A stretch of 56,882 nucleotides of DNA from Betaproteobacteria bacterium (GTDB taxonomy: Bacteria; Pseudomonadota; Gammaproteobacteria; Burkholderiales; Burkholderiaceae_A), in NCBI GenBank assembly GCA_016868305.1, contig VGHK01000012.1, positions 1-56,882 of the forward strand. Direction: 5' to 3'. Made by a program: the position numbers and the translations under genes. Below the pieces are notes generated by a model. The model worked only from the letters and a program-made list of their open reading frames with translations. It searched no databases and had not been told where the DNA came from. Each line of letters opens with the position of its first letter. Position 1 is the stretch's first letter. Positions 8,476 through 17,026 of the stretch are shown here, one piece after another.

Positions 8476-10398
8476 TTACATTATAGAACTTTCGTCTGAA
8501 CCTCTCAAGATCGCCTTAAGCTCCTGGATTTCCGACTGAAGCTGCCGCAGCGCGGCAAGGTCTTCGGGCCGAAGCTCTGGCTTCGCAGCCAGGTCGGTTG
8601 CCCTTTTTTGCATGCTACGCACGGCCAGCACGCGGATTGCTCGGTCCAGCTCATATCCGACATTGCCCTTACCTGCCTCTTGGTTATCGGCCTGAAAAAT
8701 CGCTTCTAGAGCAGGGTCTGGCAACGACAGTCTTTGAAAAAGAAGCACCAGCCCAGACTGGGGGTCTTCCCGCTGGGCAGCCTCATAAAGACCGGCCTGA
8801 CTGGGGGAATGGCGATGGCTGCCGATCCAATCGAGAAGCTGGAGGTGGTCCTGCGCGAACTGCTCCCGGGCAAGGGGGAAATGGTCGTGTTCCACGACAG
8901 ACTGATAGGCCTTGGGAACCTGTATGAGTATCTGCAGCATGCGTTCTGCCTGCCGCCTGAGACTGCCTTGGGCTAAGGCAGATGAACGCGCCCCAGCGGC
9001 TACCGAGGGCTGTGGGCGTCTCGGCTGGAAACCCGACTGGCGCGCCGAGACGACCCCAAGTGCCTGCAGATCGGTCTGAAACTGCCGCGCGGCATCCTGG
9101 GCGACCTGTGCCTTCAGCGGCGAATCCGCCATTAACGCCAGCAGCCGCTTGGCCTCTGCCGTTGCCGCGGCCCGGCCCTCAGCAAAGTCCAGTGACTGGC
9201 CTGCAACCGCGCGGTCGAGCACGAATCGTGAGAGGGGTGGCGCATTTTCGACAAGCTGCAAGAGGGACTCGCGGCCGAACTGCCGGACAAAGCTGTCAGG
9301 ATCGTGGTCTGAGGGCAGGAAGGCAAACCGCACCTGTAGCCTGGGGCTTGCAAAAGGCAGCATCACCTCCAGCGCCCGTGCTGCAGCCTTCTGTCCTGCC
9401 GTATCCCCGTCAAACATTACGACAATGCGGCTTGTCTGGCGCGACAGAATGCGCAGATGGTCTGCGGTGGTGGCGGTGCCCAGTGTGGCTACGACATGGC
9501 CGATTCCATATTGGGCAAGCACAACGACATCCATATAGCCCTCTACCACCCAGATCTCGCCGGCCTCGCGGATGGCCTTTCGGGCCTCAAAGAGACCATA
9601 CAATCCGCCGCCTTTGGTAAAGATTGGGGTCTCCGGCGAGTTGAGGTATTTGGGTGTGTCATCGCCCAGGGTGCGCGCCCCAAACCCAATCACCTCGCCG
9701 CGCATTCCAAGAATGGGAAACATGATGCGGCTGCGAAACCGATCGTATCTGCGGGCGGTGGTCTCTTGCGGGTGCGCCACGGGGGGCGCAGGCTGCATTA
9801 CCTGAGACGAATCGGCATCGGTCTGAGCCTCCGTGGCGATCACAAGCCCGGCCTGCACAAGTTCGTTATCCTGGTAATCGGCAAATACGGCCTGAAGAGA
9901 CTGCCATCCTGGGGGGGCGTAACCGAGGTGATAGCGGGCAGCACTCTCCCCGGTGATGCCGCGATTTCTCAGGTAGTCGATGGCCTGGGGCGAGTCTTTA
10001 AGGCGACGCTGATAAAAACGCGCCGCCTCGCGCATACGCGCCTCAAGGCGTGACCGAAGGTCAGCCTGCGTTTTGCGGTCCGCCTTTGACGATTCGGAAG
10101 CCTCTTGTTGCTGGGGAACCTCAAGCCCCTGCCGCCGGGCAAGTTCCTCAACCGCCTGCGGAAAGCTCAGACCCAGATGCTCGATAAGAAAGCCAATCGC
10201 GGTGCCATGTGCCCCGCATCCAAAGCAGTGATAGAACTGCTTTGCGGGGCTGACCGAAAAAGAAGGAGACTTTTCGTTGTGAAACGGGCACAGGCCACTG
10301 AAGTTGCTGCCCGCTTTTTTCAGGCTGACATGCTGCCCTACGAGGTCGACGATATCGACACGCCGAAGCAGGTCATCGATGAATGACTGCGGAATCAC
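8476..10398 (-). CDS. dnaG: DNA primase DnaG
   Basis: 640-aa replicative primase. The N-terminal CHC2 zinc ribbon is present (CPFHNEKSPSF then HCFGCG, ligands near Cys38, His41, Cys59, Cys62), followed by the RNA polymerase core with YLNSPETPIFTKG, the TOPRIM domain (WVVEGYMDVV, then VVMFDGDTAGQKAA) and a C-terminal helicase-binding region. It lies 9 nt downstream of yqeY and 28 nt upstream of rpoD, the classical macromolecular-synthesis arrangement. It synthesises RNA primers at the replication fork, recruited by DnaB. Confidence 0.97.
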   Translation of the reverse strand: MIPQSFIDDLLRRVDIVDLVGQHVSLKKAGSNFSGLCPFHNEKSPSFSVSPAKQFYHCFGCGAHGTAIGFLIEHLGLSFPQAVEELARRQGLEVPQQQEASESSKADRKTQADLRSRLEARMREAARFYQRRLKDSPQAIDYLRNRGITGESAARYHLGYAPPGWQSLQAVFADYQDNELVQAGLVIATEAQTDADSSQVMQPAPPVAHPQETTARRYDRFRSRIMFPILGMRGEVIGFGARTLGDDTPKYLNSPETPIFTKGGGLYGLFEARKAIREAGEIWVVEGYMDVVVLAQYGIGHVVATLGTATTADHLRILSRQTSRIVVMFDGDTAGQKAAARALEVMLPFASPRLQVRFAFLPSDHDPDSFVRQFGRESLLQLVENAPPLSRFVLDRAVAGQSLDFAEGRAAATAEAKRLLALMADSPLKAQVAQDAARQFQTDLQALGVVSARQSGFQPRRPQPSVAAGARSSALAQGSLRRQAERMLQILIQVPKAYQSVVEHDHFPLAREQFAQDHLQLLDWIGSHRHSPSQAGLYEAAQREDPQSGLVLLFQRLSLPDPALEAIFQADNQEAGKGNVGYELDRAIRVLAVRSMQKRATDLAAKPELRPEDLAALRQLQSEIQELKAILRGSDESSIM

Positions 10399-10407
10399 AG
10401 CGCAGTC

Positions 10408-10866
10408 TTAGCCGCCCAGTGCCTCTTTTATTACCCGAGAGACAAACGCCATATCGGCCTTACCAGCGAGCCTGGGCTTGAGCTGCCCCATCATCTTGCC
10501 CATCCAGGCCGCAGAAGGCGGCGCGCCGGAAGCCTGTAATGCGGCAAGGCAGGTGGCGACCTCTGCGCGAATGGCCTGCTCGGACAGTTGCTCGGGAAGG
10601 TAGGACTGCAAAAGAGAGAGCTCGGCGGATTCTTTGTCTACCAGATCTTGTCGGCCACCGGCCTGGAACTGGGCGATTGAGTCTTTTCTCTGCTTCACCA
10701 TTTTTTCGATCACCGCAAGCACCTGGGCATCGTCGAGCGTAACCCGGTCATCGACCTCTTTTTGCTTGATGGCCGCGGTAATGAGCCGCAAGGTGGTGAG
10801 CTGGGCCGTGGCTTTGGCCCGCATGGCCGACTTGATGTCCTCGTTAAGACGGTCTTTTAGCGACAT
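10408..10866 (-). CDS. GatB/YqeY domain protein
   Basis: 152-aa soluble helical protein starting MSLKDRLNEDIKSAMRAK and containing LRLITAAIKQKEVDDR and ESAELSLLQSYLPEQLS, the hallmark stretches of the YqeY family, which shares a fold with the tail of the GatB amidotransferase subunit. Family members are often found between rpsU and dnaG, as here. A tRNA-related role is presumed for the family but not established. An intrinsic terminator separates it from rpsU upstream, so its expression probably depends on read-through or a separate promoter. Confidence 0.9.
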   Translation of the reverse strand: MSLKDRLNEDIKSAMRAKATAQLTTLRLITAAIKQKEVDDRVTLDDAQVLAVIEKMVKQRKDSIAQFQAGGRQDLVDKESAELSLLQSYLPEQLSEQAIRAEVATCLAALQASGAPPSAAWMGKMMGQLKPRLAGKADMAFVSRVIKEALGG

Positions 10867-10878
10867 GAACGCCCCCTT

Positions 10879-10909
10879 AAAAAAACGAAGGCCCGCAAGA
10901 TTGCGAGCC
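10879..10909 (-). terminator. intrinsic terminator between rpsU and yqeY
   Basis: On the minus strand an 8-bp stem (GGCTCGCA / TGCGGGCC, one G-T pair) with a 4-nt loop is followed by TTCG and seven T residues. It sits 33 nt after the rpsU stop. In E. coli a partial terminator at the equivalent place lowers dnaG and rpoD output relative to S21; the same role is inferred here. Confidence 0.8.
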
Positions 10910-10942
10910 CCTTACGCATGCACCGAAGTGCTGGAAAGCCCG

Positions 10943-11155
10943 CTAGTACTTACGCACGGGAAGCATCTGACTACGAACGCGCTTGTAGTGGCGCTTGACT
11001 GCGGCCGCTTTTTTACGCTTGCGCTCTGCGGTGGGCTTCTCGTAGAACTCGCGGGCACGCAGTTCGGTAAGGAGGCCAATTTTTTCGATCGTACGCTTAA
11101 ACCGCCGCATCGCGGCTTCAAAGGGTTCGTTTTCTTTTACTCGGACTAAAGGCAT
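10943..11155 (-). CDS. rpsU: 30S ribosomal protein S21
   Basis: 70-aa basic ribosomal protein with the family N-terminus [21 protein letters not shown], the centre [16 protein letters not shown] and a lysine/arginine-rich tail. S21 helps the 30S subunit engage the anti-Shine-Dalgarno region during initiation. No clear Shine-Dalgarno sequence precedes its ATG: the 20 upstream bases are pyrimidine-rich. It is followed by an intrinsic terminator and then yqeY-dnaG-rpoD. Confidence 0.97.
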   Translation of the reverse strand: MPLVRVKENEPFEAAMRRFKRTIEKIGLLTELRAREFYEKPTAERKRKKAAAVKRHYKRVRSQMLPVRKY

Positions 11156-11212
11156 AGAAAAATGGAGACTTTATGATGAAAGAAGTTGCACTGGATTCGA
11201 AGTCAATCCGCG

Positions 11213-11242
11213 ATTATGGACTAAGCCTTACCGGTTAGGCAA
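11213..11242 (-). promoter_or_regulatory. candidate sigma-70 promoter for rpsU
   Basis: On the minus strand TTGCCT (11237-11242) and CATAAT (11213-11218) are separated by 18 bases, about 57 nt upstream of the rpsU start and just beyond the tsaD stop. The matches are 4/6 and 5/6 to consensus. Placement before rpsU fits a dedicated promoter for the ribosomal/primase/sigma genes. Confidence 0.4.
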
Positions 11243-12323
11243 GCGCGCTGGACAGCCGTCTTTCAGACAAGGGCCAACGCGGCCGCACGGCAAAGGCTCC
11301 CGCAGCGCTACCCCGATCCCCGAGGGCTGCCCTTAAGCCAGCGGCCCAGGCAATCATCACGCCGTTGTCGGTACACAGACTGATAGGCGGGTAGTGGACA
11401 CTCACTTTTAATTTGCTGCAGGCGGCATCGAGTTGGTGACGCAATAGCTGGTTAGCGCTCACCCCACCGGCCACCACAAGCCTCTGCGCCCCGGTTTGTT
11501 TGACGGCTGCCATCGACTTCGCCACCAAGACGTCGACAATAGCCTGCTGCGCCTCTGCGGCGATATCTGCCTTATCAACGTCAGAGAGCCCAGCCGTGCC
11601 CCCTGCCCTTTTTACCTGGGTGAGGACTGCGGTTTTGAGCCCGGCAAAGCTAAGGTCAAGCGTAGGACGCCCTAGCAGCGGCCGGGGCAGCGCGAACCGC
11701 CCTGCCCGCCCGGTCTGGGCCAGTCGGGCAATCTCTGGGCCGCCGGGATAGCCAAGACCCAACAGCTGCGCGGACTTATCAAAAGCCTCGCCAGCAGCGT
11801 CGTCGATGGTCTCCCCTAGAAGTTCATACTCGCCAACCCCACTTACTTGCAGCAACTGGGAATGGCCCCCGGACACCAGAAGGGCAAGAAAGGGGAATGC
11901 GAGGCTATCAACCCCGAACAGAGGGGACAGGAGGTGACCCTCTAAATGGTGCACTGGTGTTACAGGGCAGTCGATGGCGGCGGCAAGGCCATAGGCAAAG
12001 CTGCAGCCGACAAGAAGGGCCCCCGCAAGCCCCGGGCCTTGGGTCACTCCTATGAGCTTGATGTCCTGCAGGTCGCGGTCGGCTTCACGCAGCACCCCCT
12101 CGAGAAGCGGCATGAGACGCAATAGGTGATCGCGGGAGGCCAGTTCAGGCACCACGCCACCGTACAGACGATGCAGATCTACCTGGGAATGCAGCGCCTG
12201 GGCCAACAGCCTGGCCGAGGGCGGACGATAGGCCTGCGGGGTAGAGGCCTGGTCGGGAGTATCCAGTTCGAGAAGCGCAAGCCCCGTCTCGTCGCAGGAG
12301 GTCTCCACCCCAAGAATCAGCAT
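11235..12323 (-). CDS. tsaD: tRNA N6-threonylcarbamoyladenosine transferase TsaD
   Basis: 362-aa Kae1/TsaD family protein that transfers the threonylcarbamoyl group to A37 of ANN-decoding tRNAs, working with TsaB, TsaC and TsaE. Visible motifs: [13 protein letters not shown] at the N-terminus, [12 protein letters not shown], the metal-binding [10 protein letters not shown], and the ATP-binding [13 protein letters not shown] near residue 285. It overlaps plsY by 7 nt and precedes rpsU. Its partner TsaE is encoded in the same window, on the other strand beyond queG. Confidence 0.96.
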   Translation of the reverse strand: MLILGVETSCDETGLALLELDTPDQASTPQAYRPPSARLLAQALHSQVDLHRLYGGVVPELASRDHLLRLMPLLEGVLREADRDLQDIKLIGVTQGPGLAGALLVGCSFAYGLAAAIDCPVTPVHHLEGHLLSPLFGVDSLAFPFLALLVSGGHSQLLQVSGVGEYELLGETIDDAAGEAFDKSAQLLGLGYPGGPEIARLAQTGRAGRFALPRPLLGRPTLDLSFAGLKTAVLTQVKRAGGTAGLSDVDKADIAAEAQQAIVDVLVAKSMAAVKQTGAQRLVVAGGVSANQLLRHQLDAACSKLKVSVHYPPISLCTDNGVMIAWAAGLRAALGDRGSAAGAFAVRPRWPLSERRLSSALA

Positions 12324-12961
12324 GGCGGCTTTTCTGAGTCCGATGGGCTGACAGGACGTTCTTTACCCGAGAGCAGGTCGCGGATGTTCGACCGATGCCG
12401 CAGCAGCAGCAGCAGACTCATCAGCAGAACCGCCCACCAGACGGGCGTCTGGAAGAATCCCGCCCAGGGCAAGGCGGCCAGAATGGGTGCTGAGACTGCG
12501 GCGGCGAGCGCCGACAAAGAAGAGATCCGGGTAATGCCAAAGACAAGCAGCCAGACTAAGAGCACCAGCAGGCCCAGTAACGGAGACAGCCCCAAGAGCG
12601 CCCCCAGGGCAGTAGCCACGCCCTTGCCACCCTGAAACCGAAAGAAAACCGGATAGAGGTGTCCTAAAAAAACGGCACCTGCCCCGGCCGCAAGCCAGAG
12701 CTGGGCCTCATCGACACTGACTGCGGCAGGAAGAAAGAGTAGTCGCACGATGACCACGGCCAGGAGGCCCTTAGCCGCATCACCGATAAGCGTAAGGGCC
12801 GCAGCGGCCTTATCGCCACTGCGCAGCATATTGGTGGCACCGGGATTACCTGACCCATAGCTACGCGGATCGGCAAGGCCCCGTAGCCGACTCACCACAA
12901 TGGCAAACGAGACCGACCCGAGCAGGTAGCTGAGAAAAATGACTGCGGACAGGCTCGACAT
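12317..12961 (-). CDS. plsY: glycerol-3-phosphate acyltransferase PlsY
   Basis: 214-aa inner-membrane enzyme that acylates glycerol-3-phosphate with acyl-phosphate in phospholipid synthesis. The three family motifs are visible: [13 protein letters not shown] (residues 35-47), [14 protein letters not shown] (about 108-121) and [14 protein letters not shown] near the C-terminus, among about five membrane segments. It overlaps the start of tsaD by 7 nt and follows xerD by 9 nt, so it lies inside the queG-to-rpoD string. Confidence 0.95.
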   Translation of the reverse strand: MSSLSAVIFLSYLLGSVSFAIVVSRLRGLADPRSYGSGNPGATNMLRSGDKAAAALTLIGDAAKGLLAVVIVRLLFLPAAVSVDEAQLWLAAGAGAVFLGHLYPVFFRFQGGKGVATALGALLGLSPLLGLLVLLVWLLVFGITRISSLSALAAAVSAPILAALPWAGFFQTPVWWAVLLMSLLLLLRHRSNIRDLLSGKERPVSPSDSEKPPC

Positions 12962-12970
12962 AGCGAACGA

Positions 12971-13957
12971 TTATGCGCCCGACCCGCGCGGATGATGCCG
13001 GCGATAGATGTCTCTTAACCGCGCCTGGGCAACATGGGTGTAGATCTGCGTGGTGGAGATATCGGCATGACCGAGCAGCATCTGCACCACCCGAAGGTCA
13101 GCTCCGTGGTCTAGCAGATGCGTTGCAAATGCATGGCGCAGGCCATGGGGCGACAAGGGAAGATGAATTCCTGCACGGGCTGCATAGCGCTTGATCAGCA
13201 TCCAGAAATACTGACGGGTCATCGGGCCCCCACGGTCGGTCACAAAGGCAGCCTCCGATAGACGGGGACCAAGAATCACAGGGCGCGCCTGAAGGAGGTA
13301 TTGGCTAAGCCAGTCGGCAGCCTCCTGGCCATAGGGCACGAGCCGCTCTTTATTGCCCTTACCCATCACGCGAACCACCCCTTCTGACCTGCCAATGGCA
13401 TGCAGGGGCAGCCCAACCAGCTCGGATACGCGTAGCCCCGTGGCATAGAGCAGTTCCAGCATGGCGCGGTCACGCAGCCCATAGGGCGTTTGCAGATCGG
13501 GGGCTGTCAGCAGGGCCTCGACCTGACCCTCTGCGGGCGCCTTCGGAAAACGCACCGGCTGACGGGCGGGCTGAAGGCCTGCGGTGGGGTCGTCCTGCCG
13601 AAACCCCTGACGTATCAGCCAGCCATAGAACCGACGCAGACACGAGAGCCGTCGATTGGTCGTTGCAGGGCGCTGCTGGGAGAAGGTTTCGGAGACATAG
13701 GCAAGCAGATCGGCACTGGCGAGGCCTTCGATGGAGGCCGCCCCTGGGGCCTGGCTCTGGGTGAGCCAGGCCTGCAGGTGCAGCAGGTCGCGGCGGTAAG
13801 CCTGCTGGGTATTGGTGGAGAGCCCGTCTTCAAGCCAGAGCGCCTGACAAAAAGCGCTGATCCTGGGATTGTCCGCGCTGATTTTAGGATTGCCTGGAAC
13901 TTTTCCGCGGGTAGCCCGGGGGGCTTTCGCTGCGGACTTTTGCCCTGGCCTTGTCAC
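12971..13957 (-). CDS. xerD: site-specific tyrosine recombinase XerD
   Basis: 328-aa chromosome-dimer resolvase. The N-terminal SAM-like domain includes LWLEDGLSTNTQQAYRRDL, which is closer to XerD than XerC. Catalytic residues are all visible: Arg in ATGLRVSEL, Lys in GKGNKERLVP, His-x-x-Arg in HGLRHAFATH, His in LLGHADIST and Tyr in TQIYTHV. It acts with XerC at dif during FtsK-dependent decatenation. The first 30 or so residues are a basic leader (MTRPGQKSAAK...) that may be dispensable. Its start overlaps the queG stop by 4 nt (ATGA), indicating coupling. Confidence 0.93.
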   Translation of the reverse strand: MTRPGQKSAAKAPRATRGKVPGNPKISADNPRISAFCQALWLEDGLSTNTQQAYRRDLLHLQAWLTQSQAPGAASIEGLASADLLAYVSETFSQQRPATTNRRLSCLRRFYGWLIRQGFRQDDPTAGLQPARQPVRFPKAPAEGQVEALLTAPDLQTPYGLRDRAMLELLYATGLRVSELVGLPLHAIGRSEGVVRVMGKGNKERLVPYGQEAADWLSQYLLQARPVILGPRLSEAAFVTDRGGPMTRQYFWMLIKRYAARAGIHLPLSPHGLRHAFATHLLDHGADLRVVQMLLGHADISTTQIYTHVAQARLRDIYRRHHPRGSGA

Positions 13958-15114
13958 GCGACTACCCCTTCCTGCGCAAGGGCCCAGGCAACATGCCGCG
14001 CCACCATGGCATCGGGATAGTCTCGGCGGGCTATGAGGGCAGCACGGATATCGGATGCGCCAACCGTATCTGCGGCACGCGTTGCCGATGCCAGGGCATT
14101 GCCCAGGCCCACGGCAAGGTTGCGCAGCCAGCGCGCATAGCCAATACGCAGAATGGCGCTTCCCTGATGACGGGCATGAAACTCAGCCTCAGACCAGGCA
14201 AAGAGCTCTGTCAGTAAGGCCTGGTCAAGCCCATGGCGCACGGCAAAGTCGGGCAGTGTTGCGGCCTGGGCGAAGCGGTTCCAGGGGCAGACGCGCTGAC
14301 AGTCATCGCAGCCATAGATGCGATTGCCCATGAGAGGCCGAAGCGACTCGGGGATGTCTCCGGAATGCTCGATGGTGAGGTAAGAAATGCAGCGACGGGC
14401 ATCGAGCTGATAGGGGCCGATAAACGCCTTGGTTGGGCAGAGGTCTAGGCAGGCCGTGCAACTGCCGCAATGCCGTTCGATGCTGCTGGGAGCGGGTGCG
14501 AGAACGGGCGCAGACCCGGAGAAACGCAGGTTGGTAAGCAGTGCCCCCAGAAAAAACATCGACCCCGTAGTCGGGTGCAAGAGCAAAGTGTTCTTGCCCC
14601 GCCAGCCGAGACCGGCACGCTCGGCAAGTTCGACTTCCATGAGAGGGGCCGAATCCACACAGGCGCGAAACCGGCCCTCGGGGTAGAGGCTGGCAAACCG
14701 CCGCGCCAATGATGCAATCCTGCGGCGCATTACCTTGTGATAGTCGCGGCCCCGGGCATAGACAGAGACAACGGCGCGGCTCGGCGTATTGACTGCGTCC
14801 TCTTCCTTTTGTCGCCAGTGCGCCTGGGTGCCCCGGGGAAGATAGGGCATGGTGACCATCACCACAGTCTGGGCTCCCGGCAGAAGATCAGCTGGCCGCG
14901 CACGCAGGTCGCGATTGCGCGAGAGATAATCCATGTCACCGGCAAAGCCCTTTTCAAGCCACCGAGCAAATTCATCCATGGGCATGGCTGGGCCTCGGGG
15001 CTTCAGGGGAACCACTGCCAGGCTTGAGAATCCCAGTTCCGAAGCCCATGCCTGAAGCTGCGCGAGGCTCGGGTTAGCATGTCGTGGTGCAACAGGATTG
15101 TGAATGAAAGACAT
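13954..15114 (-). CDS. queG: epoxyqueuosine reductase QueG
   Basis: About 386-aa iron-sulfur, cobalamin-dependent enzyme performing the last step of queuosine formation on tRNA. The family features are seen: DUF1730-type N-terminal half, two [4Fe-4S] clusters (CGSCTACLDLCP and GCDDCQRVCPWN, near residues 210-270) and a HEAT-like C-terminal tail. I choose ATG 15114 (MSFIHN); an upstream start at 15135 would overlap the opposite-strand tsaE start. No dedicated intergenic space separates it from tsaE, so its promoter must lie inside that coding sequence. It overlaps xerD by 4 nt. Confidence 0.95.
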   Translation of the reverse strand: MSFIHNPVAPRHANPSLAQLQAWASELGFSSLAVVPLKPRGPAMPMDEFARWLEKGFAGDMDYLSRNRDLRARPADLLPGAQTVVMVTMPYLPRGTQAHWRQKEEDAVNTPSRAVVSVYARGRDYHKVMRRRIASLARRFASLYPEGRFRACVDSAPLMEVELAERAGLGWRGKNTLLLHPTTGSMFFLGALLTNLRFSGSAPVLAPAPSSIERHCGSCTACLDLCPTKAFIGPYQLDARRCISYLTIEHSGDIPESLRPLMGNRIYGCDDCQRVCPWNRFAQAATLPDFAVRHGLDQALLTELFAWSEAEFHARHQGSAILRIGYARWLRNLAVGLGNALASATRAADTVGASDIRAALIARRDYPDAMVARHVAWALAQEGVVA

Positions 15115-15117
15115 TGT

Positions 15118-17004
15118 GTGATTGTTGACCGACACCGCCTAGACTTCAATTCGGTAACCGAAGACCAGATGATGGTCTTCGGTCAGGCCCTTGCCCAGCT
15201 TGCCCAAGAGGGCCGGATTGCGCGGGTGTATCTGCATGGTGGGCTGGGCGCAGGCAAGACCAGCCTGGCAAGAACCCTGTTGCGCGCACTCGGCGTAGAG
15301 GGTCGCATTAAAAGCCCCAGCTTTGCTATTGCCGAGACCTACACTACCCCGGGGCTGCACTGTGCCCATTTAGACTTTTTCCGCCAGACAGACCCCCTGG
15401 CCTGGCGGGATTCAGGACTTCGGGAACTGCTTGCTGATAGCAGCCTGATTCTTGTGGAATGGCCCGAGAAGGTGCAAGAACTGCCCGAGCCAGATATCGA
15501 CCTGTCAATCGACTGGGCAGACCCAAGTCTGCCCGAAGGTCCGCGACAGCTGGCATTTGTCTTTCGCAGCCTGGAGACGCTGCAGGCCTTTGAAGAGGCC
15601 CTTAAAGGAAGGGTAGTGGCAATACCCGTGGCAGCACCCGGCGGGCCACCAGGCACGGCGGTTACGGACCCTGTGCGTCGATCTCTGGCCCTTGTGCCAG
15701 TGGCTGCTGGGCTGATGGCGGTGATGCCCAGACCCGCGCAGGCCGTTGAAGTGGTTGCCGTGCGCGTATGGCCTGCCGCCAACTACACGCGCGTGGCAAT
15801 TGAACACGACACGGCAAAGCTCTTTTATTCCACCACGCGGCTTACAAAACCCGAAAGGCTGGTGGTCGATCTGCAGAACATGCGCCTTGGGCATACCCTA
15901 AGGCAGATCATCGCCCGAATTACGCCCAATGACCCGTTTATTGGTCAGGTTCGGGTAGGGCAGTTCAAGCCCCATGTGGTGCGAATGGTCTTTGACCTGA
16001 AGCAGTCCGTGCGGGCACAGGTCTTTACCCTGCCACCGATTGCCCAGTATCGACACCGATTGGTAATCGACCTGTACCCCGAAGTGACAGAGGATCCGCT
16101 GCTGGCATTTCTCAGGGAATATGAGGCTGCCACCGCGAAGCGCGGCAGTAGCGGGCCTCCCAACATGCGATCAGACACGCCCGAGATCGCCCAGGCGCCC
16201 ACCCCATCAGCACCAACTGCTGAGCCGCCAGCCACTGCGACAGGCGAGCCTCGGCCTAGCGCCCCGAGCCAAGAGGCTCGCCGTCCCCCGGCCGCAGCCT
16301 TCATCACCATTGCCATCGATGCGGGGCACGGCGGAGAAGATCCTGGGGCCATCGGCCGGGCCGGTACGCGCGAGAAAGATGTGGTGCTGCGGATTGCCCG
16401 AGAGATGAAACGCCAGATTGATGCTCGCCCCAACATGCGGGCCTTTCTCACTCGGGATGGAGACTATTTTGTGCCCCTGGCCCGCAGGGTGGCCCTGGCC
16501 CGGCAGGTAAATGCAGACCTCTTCGTGTCGGTCCATGCCGATGCCTGGGTATCGCCCACAGCCGAGGGTGCCTCGGTGTTTGCGCTCTCTGAGAAGGGGG
16601 CAAGCAGTGCTGCGGCACGCTGGATGGCCAACAAAGAAAATGAGTCTGACTCCATTGGCGGGGTAAAGCTCGGTCAGATTGACGACCTGCTTACCCAGAC
16701 GCTACTGGATATGTCGACAACCGCCCAGATTAAAGACTCTCTGAAGCTGGGCCAGTCAGTGCTGCGTGAAATTGGAAGGATCAACCGTCTGCATAAGCCC
16801 CAGGTAGAACAGGCTGGATTTGCCGTGCTGCGGGCCCCGGATATTCCGTCCATTCTGGTGGAAACGGCCTTTATCAGTAATCCGGAGGAAGAGCGTCGGC
16901 TGCGGGATGCGGCCTATCAGCGGTCAGTCGCGGCGGCCATTCAAGACGGGATTGACGACTACCTGGCCCGCAATCCGCCTCTGGCAAAGAGAACCCGGGC
17001 CTAG
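15118..17004 (+). CDS. fused TsaE (tRNA t6A ATPase) - AmiC (N-acetylmuramoyl-L-alanine amidase)
   Basis: One uninterrupted frame encodes two proteins that are normally separate. The first part (to about 15610) is TsaE: P-loop GGLGAGKTSLA, then SPSFAIAETY and ILVEWPEK. Without a stop the frame continues into an export signal (VRRSLALVPVAAGL to PAQA), an AMIN domain (VVAVRVWPAANYTRV onward) and a zinc Amidase_3 domain with ligands in DAGHGG, GTREKD, SVHAD and ILVETAFIS. TsaE acts in the cytoplasm and AmiC in the periplasm, so a fusion is paradoxical. A good internal Shine-Dalgarno with GTG at 15616 could give a free amidase of about 462 aa. I chose GTG 15118 for the N-terminus; ATG 15079 adds 13 residues. 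A missed indel near 15600-15620 is the alternative, since both other frames hold stops there. Confidence 0.85.
   Translation: MIVDRHRLDFNSVTEDQMMVFGQALAQLAQEGRIARVYLHGGLGAGKTSLARTLLRALGVEGRIKSPSFAIAETYTTPGLHCAHLDFFRQTDPLAWRDSGLRELLADSSLILVEWPEKVQELPEPDIDLSIDWADPSLPEGPRQLAFVFRSLETLQAFEEALKGRVVAIPVAAPGGPPGTAVTDPVRRSLALVPVAAGLMAVMPRPAQAVEVVAVRVWPAANYTRVAIEHDTAKLFYSTTRLTKPERLVVDLQNMRLGHTLRQIIARITPNDPFIGQVRVGQFKPHVVRMVFDLKQSVRAQVFTLPPIAQYRHRLVIDLYPEVTEDPLLAFLREYEAATAKRGSSGPPNMRSDTPEIAQAPTPSAPTAEPPATATGEPRPSAPSQEARRPPAAAFITIAIDAGHGGEDPGAIGRAGTREKDVVLRIAREMKRQIDARPNMRAFLTRDGDYFVPLARRVALARQVNADLFVSVHADAWVSPTAEGASVFALSEKGASSAAARWMANKENESDSIGGVKLGQIDDLLTQTLLDMSTTAQIKDSLKLGQSVLREIGRINRLHKPQVEQAGFAVLRAPDIPSILVETAFISNPEEERRLRDAAYQRSVAAAIQDGIDDYLARNPPLAKRTRA
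15603..15618 (+). promoter_or_regulatory. amiC: internal Shine-Dalgarno and GTG start for a separate AmiC
   Basis: AAAGGAAGG followed by GTA and GTG (15616-15618), in frame with the fused ORF. Initiation here would yield MAIPVAAPGG... leading into the twin-arginine-like signal RRSLAL about 20 residues later, the arrangement expected for a Tat-exported AmiC. GTG at 15673 (giving M-R-R-S-L-A-L) is a second candidate but lacks as good a ribosome site. Confidence 0.55.
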
Positions 17005-17026
17005 CCCAGCACAGGCGCAGCAAGCG

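Noticed and set aside
16820-17026. Longer MutL start
   Set aside because: The extension reads an alternative frame of amiC and lacks MutL homology; ATG 17027 gives the normal N-terminus.
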